A DNA stretch of 34,268 nt from Candidatus Thioglobus sp. MED-G25 (GTDB lineage Bacteria; Pseudomonadota; Gammaproteobacteria; Arenicellales; UBA868): the NCBI GenBank assembly GCA_002456995.1, contig NTKC01000019.1, positions 1 to 34,268 of the forward strand, given 5' to 3'. Numbering within the stretch: the first letter of the stretch is position 1; each line of letters starts with the position of its first letter. Position numbers and translations under genes: made by a program. The notes under the pieces were generated by a model, which saw only the letters and a list, made by a program, of their open reading frames with translations, had not been told where the DNA came from and made no database searches. This document shows positions 1 to 7,583 of the stretch, one piece after another.

Positions 1-1
1 C

Positions 2-295
2 GTAATGGTTAATTACGGTATGTTAAGCGGCGAACCTTGCATGGTTCAGCCGGACTGGATTGTGTTCAAGCACCTTACACTCACCGGGTTCTGGCTAGCG
101 ACACAACTTCGAGACATGCCTAGAGAACAGATCGAATCGCTCTACAGAGAACTCATCGATGATATTTCTCAAGGTGTTCTCGACGTTCCAATTGCAGCGA
201 CCTATAACATTGACGAGATCAAGGATGCCTTGGAACATGCTAGCCGTGAAAAAAGACAGGGGAAAATCTTGGTTCTACCGAACAGCCACCTTTGA
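2..295 (+). CDS. MDR-family 2-enoyl thioester/quinone reductase, C-terminal part (5' end outside window)
   Basis: Seen: about 97 codons in a frame open to the left edge, so the start and the N-terminal domain lie outside the window. The stretch MLSGEPCMVQPDWIVFKHL followed by TGFWL, and the closing pattern of a helix (DEIKDALEHA) plus GKILVLP, are typical of the last part of medium-chain dehydrogenase/reductases of the 2-enoyl thioester reductase (MECR/Etr) and quinone oxidoreductase branch. Known of the family: NADPH-dependent reduction of a conjugated double bond in enoyl thioesters or enones, in the cytosol. It converges with the DapA-family gene across a gap of about 40 bases in which I see no clear terminator. 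The exact substrate cannot be told from this fragment. A plain zinc-type alcohol dehydrogenase is less likely because of the MLSGEP motif. Confidence 0.8.
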   Translation, partial: VMVNYGMLSGEPCMVQPDWIVFKHLTLTGFWLATQLRDMPREQIESLYRELIDDISQGVLDVPIAATYNIDEIKDALEHASREKRQGKILVLPNSHL

Positions 296-336
296 AACCT
301 TACCCGTTAGTTCAATAATTACAGATAAGCAACTCT

Positions 337-1272
337 TTACGCGCTTACACAGTCGCCATTGTTCTTAATATCGAAATTGAGTGCGTCTAGGTCAGAAATT
401 AACCCCTTCGTTTGTTTATCGGTTAACGGCATTAGAGGCGGCCTCGTCAATGTCCAGTTTGCTTTTTCAGTGAAACGCGCAGTCATTACCTTTAACGCCG
501 GTATCATTGGATATGACTGCAGCGTTGTTCGAATCTCACTAATTCGAGACTGGAGCCTATCTGCGGTTGTTGATCCTTCTTTCCACGCGCTGTAAACCTT
601 CCGAATTCCTGCTGGATTGGCATTTCCACTTGCCGTAATACAGCCAGCACCTCCGTTCCGCAACGTATCCAGAAGAAACCCTTCTGAGCCAGCAAAGGTA
701 GAAAACCCCGGGAAACGATCCAGAATAGCTTTAGTGTTATCCCAGTCACCGGAGCTGTCTTTAAGTCCAACCACCGTATCGGGATACGCCACAACCAATC
801 GCTCAATCAGGTCGAGCCCGATCGGCACCTGTGCAACTGGCGGTATGTGGTACAGGTAGACTTTCAGCCTATCATCTCCAACACGATGTATGACCTCTGA
901 ATAGCTGGCAAATAAACCTTCCGTATCGACAGCCTTATAATAAAACGGCGGCAACATTAAAACGCCACCACAACCATGCTTAACCGCATGGGTGGTTAGT
1001 ACGCTGGCATCGATAATTGAACAAGCGCCAGTGCCCGGCATTAGCTTATTTGCAGGCACATCATTCTCAACCAATGCGTCTAAAAGCTGAATTCTTTCAT
1101 TTACCGTCAGTGAGTTAGCCTCGCTAGTTGTGCCAAAAATAGCGAGTCCATCTACCCCTTGTTCGAGCATCCATTTGCAATGCGTTACGTACGCCTCAGT
1201 ATCAGGAGACAAATCCTCATTAAACGGCGTGATTACCGGGACCAATACACCCTCAAATCGTTGGCTACTCAT
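337..1272 (-). CDS. DapA/N-acetylneuraminate lyase family aldolase or dehydratase
   Basis: Seen: 311 residues, the usual length for the DHDPS/NAL class I aldolase family, a TIM barrel covering the whole protein. The family substrate motif GTTS is at 47-50, the catalytic tyrosine at Tyr141 (YLYHIPP) and the Schiff-base lysine at Lys171 (VGLKDSSGD). The ATG is preceded by GGAGAGAAAG, a good ribosome binding site. Known: the family cleaves, condenses or dehydrates 2-oxo acids through a lysine imine (DapA, NanA, KdgD, 2-keto-3-deoxy-acid aldolases). It lies 39 bases downstream of an enolase-superfamily gene on the same strand. Inference: the enolase-type enzyme dehydrates an acid and this one processes the resulting 2-keto-3-deoxy acid. 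True DapA (lysine biosynthesis) is unlikely in this catabolic setting. Family is certain, substrate unknown. Confidence 0.92.
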   Translation of the reverse strand: MSSQRFEGVLVPVITPFNEDLSPDTEAYVTHCKWMLEQGVDGLAIFGTTSEANSLTVNERIQLLDALVENDVPANKLMPGTGACSIIDASVLTTHAVKHGCGGVLMLPPFYYKAVDTEGLFASYSEVIHRVGDDRLKVYLYHIPPVAQVPIGLDLIERLVVAYPDTVVGLKDSSGDWDNTKAILDRFPGFSTFAGSEGFLLDTLRNGGAGCITASGNANPAGIRKVYSAWKEGSTTADRLQSRISEIRTTLQSYPMIPALKVMTARFTEKANWTLTRPPLMPLTDKQTKGLISDLDALNFDIKNNGDCVSA

Positions 1273-1311
1273 AGAGCTTTCTCTCCAGAATATTAAAATA
1301 GATACTTTAGA

Positions 1312-2406
1312 TCAATTACTTAAGCGATATTCTTGTATCACATGAGGATCGGGGTCTAACCCAAGCCCTGGTCCATCCGGTACCTGTAAATTTCCATTAA
1401 CCGGATCAACTGCGGTTCCAAAAAGACTTGCTTCTGGTGTCATATAGAATCGCTCAAAGGGAACGTCCTCATCCATTGCAGAGATTAACTGAGCAGTCGC
1501 CAGAAACCCTGGACCAAAATAGGGCGAATGAGGCGCGACTGATATTTTTCGTTTTCGACACAACTCTATTACTTTCAGAAACTCCGTAATACCGCCGACC
1601 TTTGTAACACTAGGCTGTGCAAAATCAACAGCATCCCCACCAAACATCGAATCGAACTGCCAGTGGGTGCACATGTTCTCTCCAGCAGCTATCGGTATGC
1701 CGTATTCTGCACGCAAAGTTCCTAAAGCGGCAAAGTTTTCAGGTGGCCAAACAGGTTCTTCTAACCAATGGAGGTTACAGTCGATCAATTGGGGCACCAC
1801 CTGCTTAGCTTCTGAGATTGACCATGCGCAGTTCACATCGAGCATAATTGGCACCGTGTTACCGGCGATTTCCCGTGCTGCTTTGACAGGCTCCGGTGCT
1901 GCCTCATGTAATTTAATGAGACCATAACCTTTTTCGATGGCATGGGCGGTTTGTTCTGCAACCACTTCAGGGTCACGATACTTGAGAAGACTGGCGTAGG
2001 CAGGCAGGACTTTTTTATGCCGCCCAAGCATTTGCCCTAGCGATTGATTAGCAGCTTTAGCAGCTAAATCCCACAATGCTATATCAATCCCGGAAATGGC
2101 AAACATTGAAATCCCATATCGGCCCCAAAGATGCATACCGACCTGCAATTCATGCATAATTTGTTCCCGATCAGACACAGCTTTACCAACCAGAACAGGA
2201 GGAGCCGAATTCTCTATCATGGCCATTACAGCCTTCTGGCAGTTATAGCTAAATGCTTCGCCCCAGCCGACTAAACCACAATCTGTTTCGACTCGAACCA
2301 GTACTATCTCCAAAAACTGCCAGTCCCTTCCAGCCCAAGCAATAGAAGGACCACCATGTGTGAATGGAATTTTTAGCGGTATCGCTTCAATACTGGAAAT
2401 GTTCAT
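1312..2406 (-). CDS. Enolase-superfamily (mandelate racemase/muconate lactonizing type) enzyme
   Basis: Seen: 364 residues from the ATG at 2406. A GTG 16 codons upstream (2454) is also in frame, but MNISSIEAIPLKIPF is the usual N terminus of this family, so I prefer the ATG; neither start has a strong ribosome binding site. N-terminal capping domain at about 1-120, then the modified TIM barrel. Barrel residues, numbered from the ATG: a KxH motif (Lys165, His167), metal ligands Asp190 (MLDVN), Glu216 (LEEP) and Glu243 (AAGEN), and His293 (VAPHSPYFGPG). Known: these enzymes abstract the proton alpha to a carboxylate using Mg2+, mostly as sugar-acid dehydratases, racemases or cycloisomerases. 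It forms an operon with the downstream DapA-family lyase. A sugar-acid dehydratase is the likeliest role (inference). Confidence 0.9.
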   Translation of the reverse strand: MNISSIEAIPLKIPFTHGGPSIAWAGRDWQFLEIVLVRVETDCGLVGWGEAFSYNCQKAVMAMIENSAPPVLVGKAVSDREQIMHELQVGMHLWGRYGISMFAISGIDIALWDLAAKAANQSLGQMLGRHKKVLPAYASLLKYRDPEVVAEQTAHAIEKGYGLIKLHEAAPEPVKAAREIAGNTVPIMLDVNCAWSISEAKQVVPQLIDCNLHWLEEPVWPPENFAALGTLRAEYGIPIAAGENMCTHWQFDSMFGGDAVDFAQPSVTKVGGITEFLKVIELCRKRKISVAPHSPYFGPGFLATAQLISAMDEDVPFERFYMTPEASLFGTAVDPVNGNLQVPDGPGLGLDPDPHVIQEYRLSN

Positions 2407-2618
2407 CGTTCTATTCGCACAATGAGCGGGTAGCCCATCATAAATTACTGTCACTAATAACTTTTTTTGAGGCTCTTAATGTGACATCAACAACTGAATC
2501 CACATCATAGATGCTAGACTGCTAATTACTACTTTAGCAATAGTACTCTACAATCTAGATATCGTGGTACGTTTACAGAGACACATTTACACCTAAATAG
2601 TCCGATTGGGAAACAACT

Positions 2619-3425
2619 ATGTCCAAAAAAAGAATCGCGTCGCCAACACCATTCATGATTGCCGAAACCGACGGCAATATTGGTTGGATGATTTTTAATA
2701 ACCCAGACAAACATAATGCTGTAAAAGTTGAAATGTGGGAAGCAATTCCACAAATCCTTGATCAATTTGAAGCAGACAATGCCGTGAAAGTCGTTGTGCT
2801 TAAAGGAAGTGGTGAAAAAGCCTTTATTTCCGGCGCAGATATCTCGGAATTTGAACAGGTTCGAGCATCCGAAGCGGCGACCAAGCATTATGAAGACATT
2901 GCGGATGGTGCAAGCGACCGGCTTTACGCCTGCACTAAACCAACAATAGCGATGATCCGCGGGTATTGTATTGGCGGCGGTGCGGGTATTGCAGTGAGTT
3001 GCGACCTACGACTCGCGACAGATGCATCAAAATTTGGCATTCCCGCGGCCAAGCTAAGTGTGGGTTACAGACACGGTGGAATTCGGAAGCTGGTTGACCT
3101 AGTGGGCCCATCGGCTGCAAAAGACATCTTTTTTACTGCTCGCCAGATTCCAGCCCCAGAAGCGCTAACTATGGGCTTGATCAACAAAATGGTCCCAAAT
3201 GACAAACTGGAAGCAACTGTCGAGGAATATTGTAAGGCGATTTGTGCTAACGCGCCGCTTACGATAACTGCTGTCAAGCAGATCATCGAACAAATTGTAA
3301 AACCTGGAACCCTCGATCAAGATTTTTGTGAGCAACTGGTCGAGGATTGCTTTAACAGCGAAGACTACATCGAAGGTCGCCGGGCATTTATGGAAAAGCG
3401 TAAACCCGTCTTCAAAGGGCTTTGA
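2619..3425 (+). CDS. Crotonase-fold (enoyl-CoA hydratase/isomerase family) protein without the two classical catalytic glutamates
   Basis: Seen: 268 residues, the normal length for a single-domain crotonase. The oxyanion-hole segments are present: SGADISEF (71-78) and GYCIGGGAGIA (115-125). The two glutamates that activate water in enoyl-CoA hydratase (rat Glu144 and Glu164) align with Gly123 and Ala143, in segments GGGAGIAVSCD and FGIPAAKL, with the 20-residue spacing kept. Known: crotonases bind acyl-CoA and stabilise an enolate, and members lacking these glutamates can be hydrolases, decarboxylases, isomerases or other types. Inference: it handles an acyl-CoA but is probably not an ordinary hydratase. 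It is transcribed alone between oppositely oriented genes, and its 3' end converges on the zinc alcohol dehydrogenase. Only a weak purine-rich ribosome binding site precedes the ATG. Confidence 0.9.
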   Translation: MSKKRIASPTPFMIAETDGNIGWMIFNNPDKHNAVKVEMWEAIPQILDQFEADNAVKVVVLKGSGEKAFISGADISEFEQVRASEAATKHYEDIADGASDRLYACTKPTIAMIRGYCIGGGAGIAVSCDLRLATDASKFGIPAAKLSVGYRHGGIRKLVDLVGPSAAKDIFFTARQIPAPEALTMGLINKMVPNDKLEATVEEYCKAICANAPLTITAVKQIIEQIVKPGTLDQDFCEQLVEDCFNSEDYIEGRRAFMEKRKPVFKGL

Positions 3426-3431
3426 TAAAGC

Positions 3432-3461
3432 TAGTAGTCTCTACTAAGTTACTTCTAACTT
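3432..3461. terminator. Two abutting perfect hairpins between convergent genes
   Basis: TAGTAG-tct-CTACTA (3432-3446) is followed at once by AAGTTA-cttc-TAACTT (3446-3461). Both are perfect 6-base stems filling the 37-base gap between the crotonase and alcohol dehydrogenase stop codons. The stems are AT-rich and there is no clear T tract, so termination is only a suggestion. Confidence 0.3.
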
Positions 3462-3462
3462 C

Positions 3463-4506
3463 CTAGAACTCAAACACTCCTTTTCCGGTTTGCTGCCGAT
3501 CAAATTTTGTATAGGCTTCTTCAGCCTGGCTTAAGGTATAGCGATCTGTAAATAACGCGTCGACATCAATGTCATTATCAACGATAAACTGCGTACACTC
3601 GGCCTGGCCCGAAACCGAAAAAGTCCACGAGCCAATAATTGTCACCTGACGGCGTAACATGTCGTTACTGACGTCAATAGTCACCTCTCCACCCTCGCCC
3701 ACAAAACAGGCGCGCCCCCAAGTTCGCACACATTGGACGGCGGCCAGCCGGGCGCTAGAAGCCGAACTACAGTCTAGAGATAGGTTCGCACCGATGCCGC
3801 CCGTTAACTCGCGTATCCGCTCGACGACATCCCCCTGAGTTGGGTCCAGCAGAAATTCCGCACCAAACTGTTTGGCTCGAGAGAGCCGGTCAGCACTGAT
3901 GTCGATGGCAACAACCTGAGCCCCCATCGCCGCGGCAAGTTGAGTTGCACTCAGTCCAACTGGCCCCTGCCCAAAGATCGCAACTGTATCTCCAGATGAA
4001 ATATCTAATCGCCTGAGTGCCGCGTAGGCTGTACCTGTGCCACAGGATATTGCAGCACCTTCAGAGTAGGTTAGAGACTCCGGCAATGGAACCAACGTAC
4101 TTGCTGGTACTTTCATATATTCTGCATGGGCTCCATGACCGGTAGCACCGTAAACGACAATTCCTTCCCGACACAGTTGTCCCCATCCATCCGCGCAATG
4201 GTTGCATACACCACAACCCTTGTAATGGTGAACCATCACCCTTTGTCCTGAATGAGCCCGTTGCGGATCAACTTCACTTCCGATTTCCACAATATCACCA
4301 CAGGGTTCGTGACCCGCAATAACTGGGCTGCCGTCGCCACCCAACCCAAGTGCCGAAGCACCGCCGCTCGCCCGATAAAACTTAAGATCACTACCACACA
4401 TTCCAGATGCTCTGATCTGCAATACAACCTCATCCGGACCCGGAATGGGATCTGAGAAGTCCATAAATTCCAGCTTACAATCACCCATAAATACGACACC
4501 CTTCAT
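3463..4506 (-). CDS. Zinc-dependent alcohol/polyol dehydrogenase (MDR family)
   Basis: Seen: 347 residues, full length for a zinc MDR dehydrogenase of the threonine/sorbitol dehydrogenase type. Catalytic zinc ligands are Cys37 (GMCGSD) and His66-Glu67 (AGHE). The structural zinc lobe has Cys98, Cys101, Cys104 and Cys112. The Rossmann motif GQGPVG is at 179-184 and is followed by VVAID (acid at the end of the second strand), which favours NAD+ over NADP+. AGGGGGC upstream of the ATG is a strong ribosome binding site. Known: oxidises secondary alcohols, polyols or sugar alcohols, or reduces aldehydes, in the cytosol. It lies 51 bases downstream of the aminotransferase on the same strand, so the two are probably co-transcribed. 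In that setting it may interconvert an aldehyde or keto product of the pathway (inference). Substrate is not readable. Confidence 0.93.
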   Translation of the reverse strand: MKGVVFMGDCKLEFMDFSDPIPGPDEVVLQIRASGMCGSDLKFYRASGGASALGLGGDGSPVIAGHEPCGDIVEIGSEVDPQRAHSGQRVMVHHYKGCGVCNHCADGWGQLCREGIVVYGATGHGAHAEYMKVPASTLVPLPESLTYSEGAAISCGTGTAYAALRRLDISSGDTVAIFGQGPVGLSATQLAAAMGAQVVAIDISADRLSRAKQFGAEFLLDPTQGDVVERIRELTGGIGANLSLDCSSASSARLAAVQCVRTWGRACFVGEGGEVTIDVSNDMLRRQVTIIGSWTFSVSGQAECTQFIVDNDIDVDALFTDRYTLSQAEEAYTKFDRQQTGKGVFEF

Positions 4507-4557
4507 GACGAGCCCCCTACATTCGATTCAATATTATTAGCACATTTAGACTAGGCA

Positions 4558-5727
4558 CTAGTCTGCGAGCAAAGATGCTATTCGATCCAAAGCGCGCTCT
4601 ATGTTCTCAATGCTGTTGGCATAAGAAAAACGGATGAAACCCTCGCCTAAATGGCCAAAGCTCGTTCCGGCTACCGTAGCCACACCTGCTTCTTCAAGCA
4701 GCCTTTTCTGAAGTGAACGTGCATCAAGCCCTGTCTCTTCGATGTTTGGAAAAGCATAAAACGCGCCGCCAGGTGTGCGACATCGGAATCCTGGCAATCG
4801 ATTAAGACCATTAACAATAACCTCACGTCTCTGATCGAAAGCATTTACCATAGTCTCTACTGCATCCTGGGGGCCTTCTAGTGCAGAAATTCCTGCAAAC
4901 TGAGTCGCGGCATTGACACACGAGTGGCAATTGACCGCGAGTCGAATAGCACCTTCCACCAAAACCTCCGGCCACACAGCGTATCCCATCCGCCATCCCG
5001 TCATCGCATAAGTCTTGCTCCAACCATCCAGAAGTATCAGACGATCTGCTATCTCTGGATAACTGCATAGAGAGACATGTTCCCGACCGTCATAACTGAT
5101 CCTTGAATAAATTTCGTCACTCAGTACCGCGACGTGTGGGTGATCAACCAGCCCGGCAACAAGTTTGTCAATTTCAGCGCGAGGGACGGCGCCACCAGTC
5201 GGGTTCGCAGGCGAGTTGAGAATCAGTAAACGAGTATTGGATGTAATTTGATCTAGCACAGCATCCGCATCAAATGAATAATCTCGCTCTTCCAACAATG
5301 GCGTGGGCACCGCCGTCGCGCCAGAAAACTGAATTACGGACTCATAGATCGGGAATCCAGGGTTTGGATAAAGAATTTCAGCACCAGGTTCGCCAAACAT
5401 CAAAATCGCAAAAAACATGGTTACCTTCCCACCAGGTACTACCACTATTCGCTCCGGGTTGACCTCAACCCCTCGTCGCAATTGCAAGTCGGCCGCAACC
5501 GCTTCTCTTAGGGGCAAAATTCCAGGAGATGGGGTATAACCGTGGTGGCCATCACGTAAAGCTTTTGTAGCCTCCTCAACAATATGTCCAGGCGTCTTAA
5601 AATCTGGTTGGCCAATACCTAAATTAATGATGTCTCGCCCTTCCCGAGCAAGAGTTTCAGCCCGTGCAAGAACCTCGAACGCCGTTTCAGTGCCCAGTCT
5701 GTTCATCTTTTCAGAGAGTCGAAGCAT
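4558..5727 (-). CDS. Class I/II PLP-dependent aminotransferase
   Basis: Seen: 389 residues, typical for fold-type I aminotransferases of the AspC/AAT subgroup I-gamma. Landmarks are the N-terminal INLGIGQPDF (substrate-binding loop), NSPANPTGG (171-179), DEIY (204-207), the PLP lysine Lys238 in SKTYAMTGWRMGY, and FIRFSYA near the C terminus for the substrate carboxylate. Known: transfers an amino group between an amino acid and 2-oxoglutarate or pyruvate. The start is ATG with GGGAAAG upstream. It diverges from the ThDP decarboxylase-like gene across a 148-base gap containing two operator-like dyads, and the zinc dehydrogenase follows 51 bases downstream. Inference: it makes the 2-oxo acid that the ThDP enzyme decarboxylates. 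A housekeeping aspartate aminotransferase is possible but the context argues against it. Confidence 0.93.
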   Translation of the reverse strand: MLRLSEKMNRLGTETAFEVLARAETLAREGRDIINLGIGQPDFKTPGHIVEEATKALRDGHHGYTPSPGILPLREAVAADLQLRRGVEVNPERIVVVPGGKVTMFFAILMFGEPGAEILYPNPGFPIYESVIQFSGATAVPTPLLEERDYSFDADAVLDQITSNTRLLILNSPANPTGGAVPRAEIDKLVAGLVDHPHVAVLSDEIYSRISYDGREHVSLCSYPEIADRLILLDGWSKTYAMTGWRMGYAVWPEVLVEGAIRLAVNCHSCVNAATQFAGISALEGPQDAVETMVNAFDQRREVIVNGLNRLPGFRCRTPGGAFYAFPNIEETGLDARSLQKRLLEEAGVATVAGTSFGHLGEGFIRFSYANSIENIERALDRIASLLAD

Positions 5728-5740
5728 AATGACTTTCCCA

Positions 5741-5754
5741 TTTGCGTTCGCAAA
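5741..5754. promoter_or_regulatory. Operator-like dyad TTTGCG-tt-CGCAAA
   Basis: A perfect 6+6 inverted repeat with a 2-base spacer, 13 bases upstream of the aminotransferase ATG and overlapping its probable ribosome binding region. A regulator bound here could repress the aminotransferase-dehydrogenase unit. No regulator gene is seen in the window, so the function is inferred from symmetry and position only. Confidence 0.35.
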
Positions 5755-5775
5755 CCTGAATCATACCTGCAAACT

Positions 5776-5794
5776 TAGGGTGATAAATACCCTA
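5776..5794. promoter_or_regulatory. Operator-like dyad TAGGGT-N7-ACCCTA
   Basis: A perfect 6+6 inverted repeat with a 7-base centre (gataaat), in the middle of the divergent gap between the aminotransferase and ThDP-enzyme genes. Its position fits control of both directions. It is not a terminator candidate because no gene ends here and no T tract follows. Confidence 0.35.
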
Positions 5795-5861
5795 TAACTG
5801 ATTCTGTGATTGCATTAAACTTTATTCGAACTGACCCTATGCCCTTTTGCGGGGTACTCGC

Positions 5862-5878
5862 AAGGAGAGCTTAAAATC
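5862..5878 (+). promoter_or_regulatory. Ribosome binding site and probable ATC start codon of the ThDP enzyme
   Basis: AAGGAGAG at 5862-5869 is the strongest Shine-Dalgarno match near this gene. The codon at ideal spacing in the right frame is ATC (5876-5878), not ATG, GTG or TTG. Conserved-looking sequence (NTLTAHGRDLFLSLLAQEGV) begins directly after it. The next usable start, TTG at 5918, has no ribosome binding site and would cut into the first helix of the PYR domain. Confidence 0.5.
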
Positions 5879-7546
5879 AATACTCTAACCGCTCACGGCC
5901 GTGACCTCTTCCTGTCCTTGTTAGCGCAGGAAGGTGTGACCCATATCTTTGGTAATCCGGGAACGACGGAACTTGCGATCATGCATGCTCTAAATGATCA
6001 CAAGGAGCTGTCCTACGTATTGGGGTTGCAGGAATCTGTCGTCATAGCAATGGCTGACGGCTTCGCTCGCGCCTCAGGCACCCTCACAGCGTGCAATGTG
6101 CACGTTGCACCCGGCCTAGGTAACGCAATCGGTTCGATTTACAACGCTTACAAAAGTGGCTCGCCTTTGATCATCACTGCTGGACAGCAAGAACAAGGCC
6201 ATGGTTTAACTGAACCTCTGCTGTATGGACCGATGATCGACATGGCACAACCCGTGGTCAAATGGGCGTATGAAATATCTCGTATTGAGGATATGCCTCG
6301 AGTGATTCATCGAGCGGCAAAAATTGCGACTACAGCTCCGACGGGTCCGGTATTTCTTTCTCTACCGGGTGATATCCTGAATCAGGAAAGCCAGATTGAA
6401 CTCGGCCTTCCTACCCGGGTTGATACCGTAGGGCGACCCTCTAACAATGCTTTAGAACAGCTGACAAAAACGATTCTTGCTTCAAGCAATCCCGTAATCG
6501 TTGCTGGTAGTGAAGTGGTCTCCAGCGATGCGCAAAATGAGGTGGCCAAGCTAGCGGAGGCGCTTGGCGCACCTGTCTACCAGCAGACGGTGCCCAGTGG
6601 CGCTCACTTTATTTCTGAGCACCCAGCTTTTATGGGAAGCCTTACTCGGGATCAGCAGCATGTCAGGAATGCTTTAGCACCTTACGATCTGATGCTTGCT
6701 CTGGGTTGTGACATTTTGCAGATGTCTGTCTGGAGTCCAGTTGATCCACTGCCTCCAGAGCTTGAAATCATACAGATTGGCCTGCGAGATTGGGAAATAG
6801 GAAAAAACTACCCTGCAAAAGTAGCCCTCCGCCATGATGTGAGGGAAACGTTAGACGCATTGGTGCCCCTCCTGATCCAGCGAGGTGGAGAAACATTGAA
6901 AGACCGGGCATCTGCAGGAATGAAATCGTTAATTTCATCTAACTGGTCAACAAATCGAGCAGAAAGCGTACAACAGGCTTCTAACAAAGCTGACGTTCAG
7001 CCTATAGAACCACAATGGCTGATGATGGCGTTGAGCAACCAGCTCACCGAGAACTGTATTGTGGTTGATGAGGGCCTTACCGCTGCCAAATCGCTACTCG
7101 ATTTCATGCCTCTGCGTGATCGCTATAGCTATTTCGGCATGGTCAGTGGCGGTATCGGATGGGGCATTGCAGCTGCAATCGGCGTCCAGTTGGCTCAACC
7201 GGAACGGCGGGTTGTTGCGGTTATTGGAGATGGCAGCTCCATGTATAGCCCGCAGGCGCTGTGGACTGCGGCTCATCTTCAGCTACCTATTACTTTTGTG
7301 ATTCTTAATAATCGAGGCTACAGAATTCTAAAAGAGCGTCTCATTGCCTTCCACAGTGACCAACGATTTATTGGCATGGACTTCAAGGATCCACCGATTG
7401 ACATAGCAGCACTCTCAACTGCACTTGGCACTCCCGGGAAGCAGATCAACGAACCTGAAGAGTTCATCACCTATTTCTCGGAAAGTCTCAAAAGTACTGG
7501 GCCAACACTTCTGGAGGTGATGGTCGAACCGGGGCCCAGCAACTGA
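5876..7546 (+). CDS. Benzoylformate-decarboxylase-like ThDP-dependent enzyme
   Basis: Seen: 556 codons if translation begins at the ATC at 5876, or 542 from the TTG at 5918. Three-domain ThDP layout: PYR domain at 1-180 with FGNPGTTEL, cofactor-activating Glu53 (LQESVVIAMADGFA) and His76 in NVHVAPGLGNAIG, matching the active-site His70 context of benzoylformate decarboxylase. A central domain follows, then the PP domain with the ThDP motif opening GDGSS at about 451 and closing NN at about 478. Known: relatives decarboxylate aromatic or branched 2-oxo acids to aldehydes, or ligate or lyse carbon-carbon bonds. Inference: it decarboxylates a 2-oxo acid made by the divergent aminotransferase. 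It converges with the M24 gene (37-base gap). Acetolactate synthase is less likely, since the Gly-Asn-Pro-Gly loop and His76 segment are benzoylformate decarboxylase-like. Confidence 0.9.
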   Translation: MNTLTAHGRDLFLSLLAQEGVTHIFGNPGTTELAIMHALNDHKELSYVLGLQESVVIAMADGFARASGTLTACNVHVAPGLGNAIGSIYNAYKSGSPLIITAGQQEQGHGLTEPLLYGPMIDMAQPVVKWAYEISRIEDMPRVIHRAAKIATTAPTGPVFLSLPGDILNQESQIELGLPTRVDTVGRPSNNALEQLTKTILASSNPVIVAGSEVVSSDAQNEVAKLAEALGAPVYQQTVPSGAHFISEHPAFMGSLTRDQQHVRNALAPYDLMLALGCDILQMSVWSPVDPLPPELEIIQIGLRDWEIGKNYPAKVALRHDVRETLDALVPLLIQRGGETLKDRASAGMKSLISSNWSTNRAESVQQASNKADVQPIEPQWLMMALSNQLTENCIVVDEGLTAAKSLLDFMPLRDRYSYFGMVSGGIGWGIAAAIGVQLAQPERRVVAVIGDGSSMYSPQALWTAAHLQLPITFVILNNRGYRILKERLIAFHSDQRFIGMDFKDPPIDIAALSTALGTPGKQINEPEEFITYFSESLKSTGPTLLEVMVEPGPSN

Positions 7547-7583
7547 CCGAAGCCTGATTTCCTAGAACAGGATAATTCCGTTT

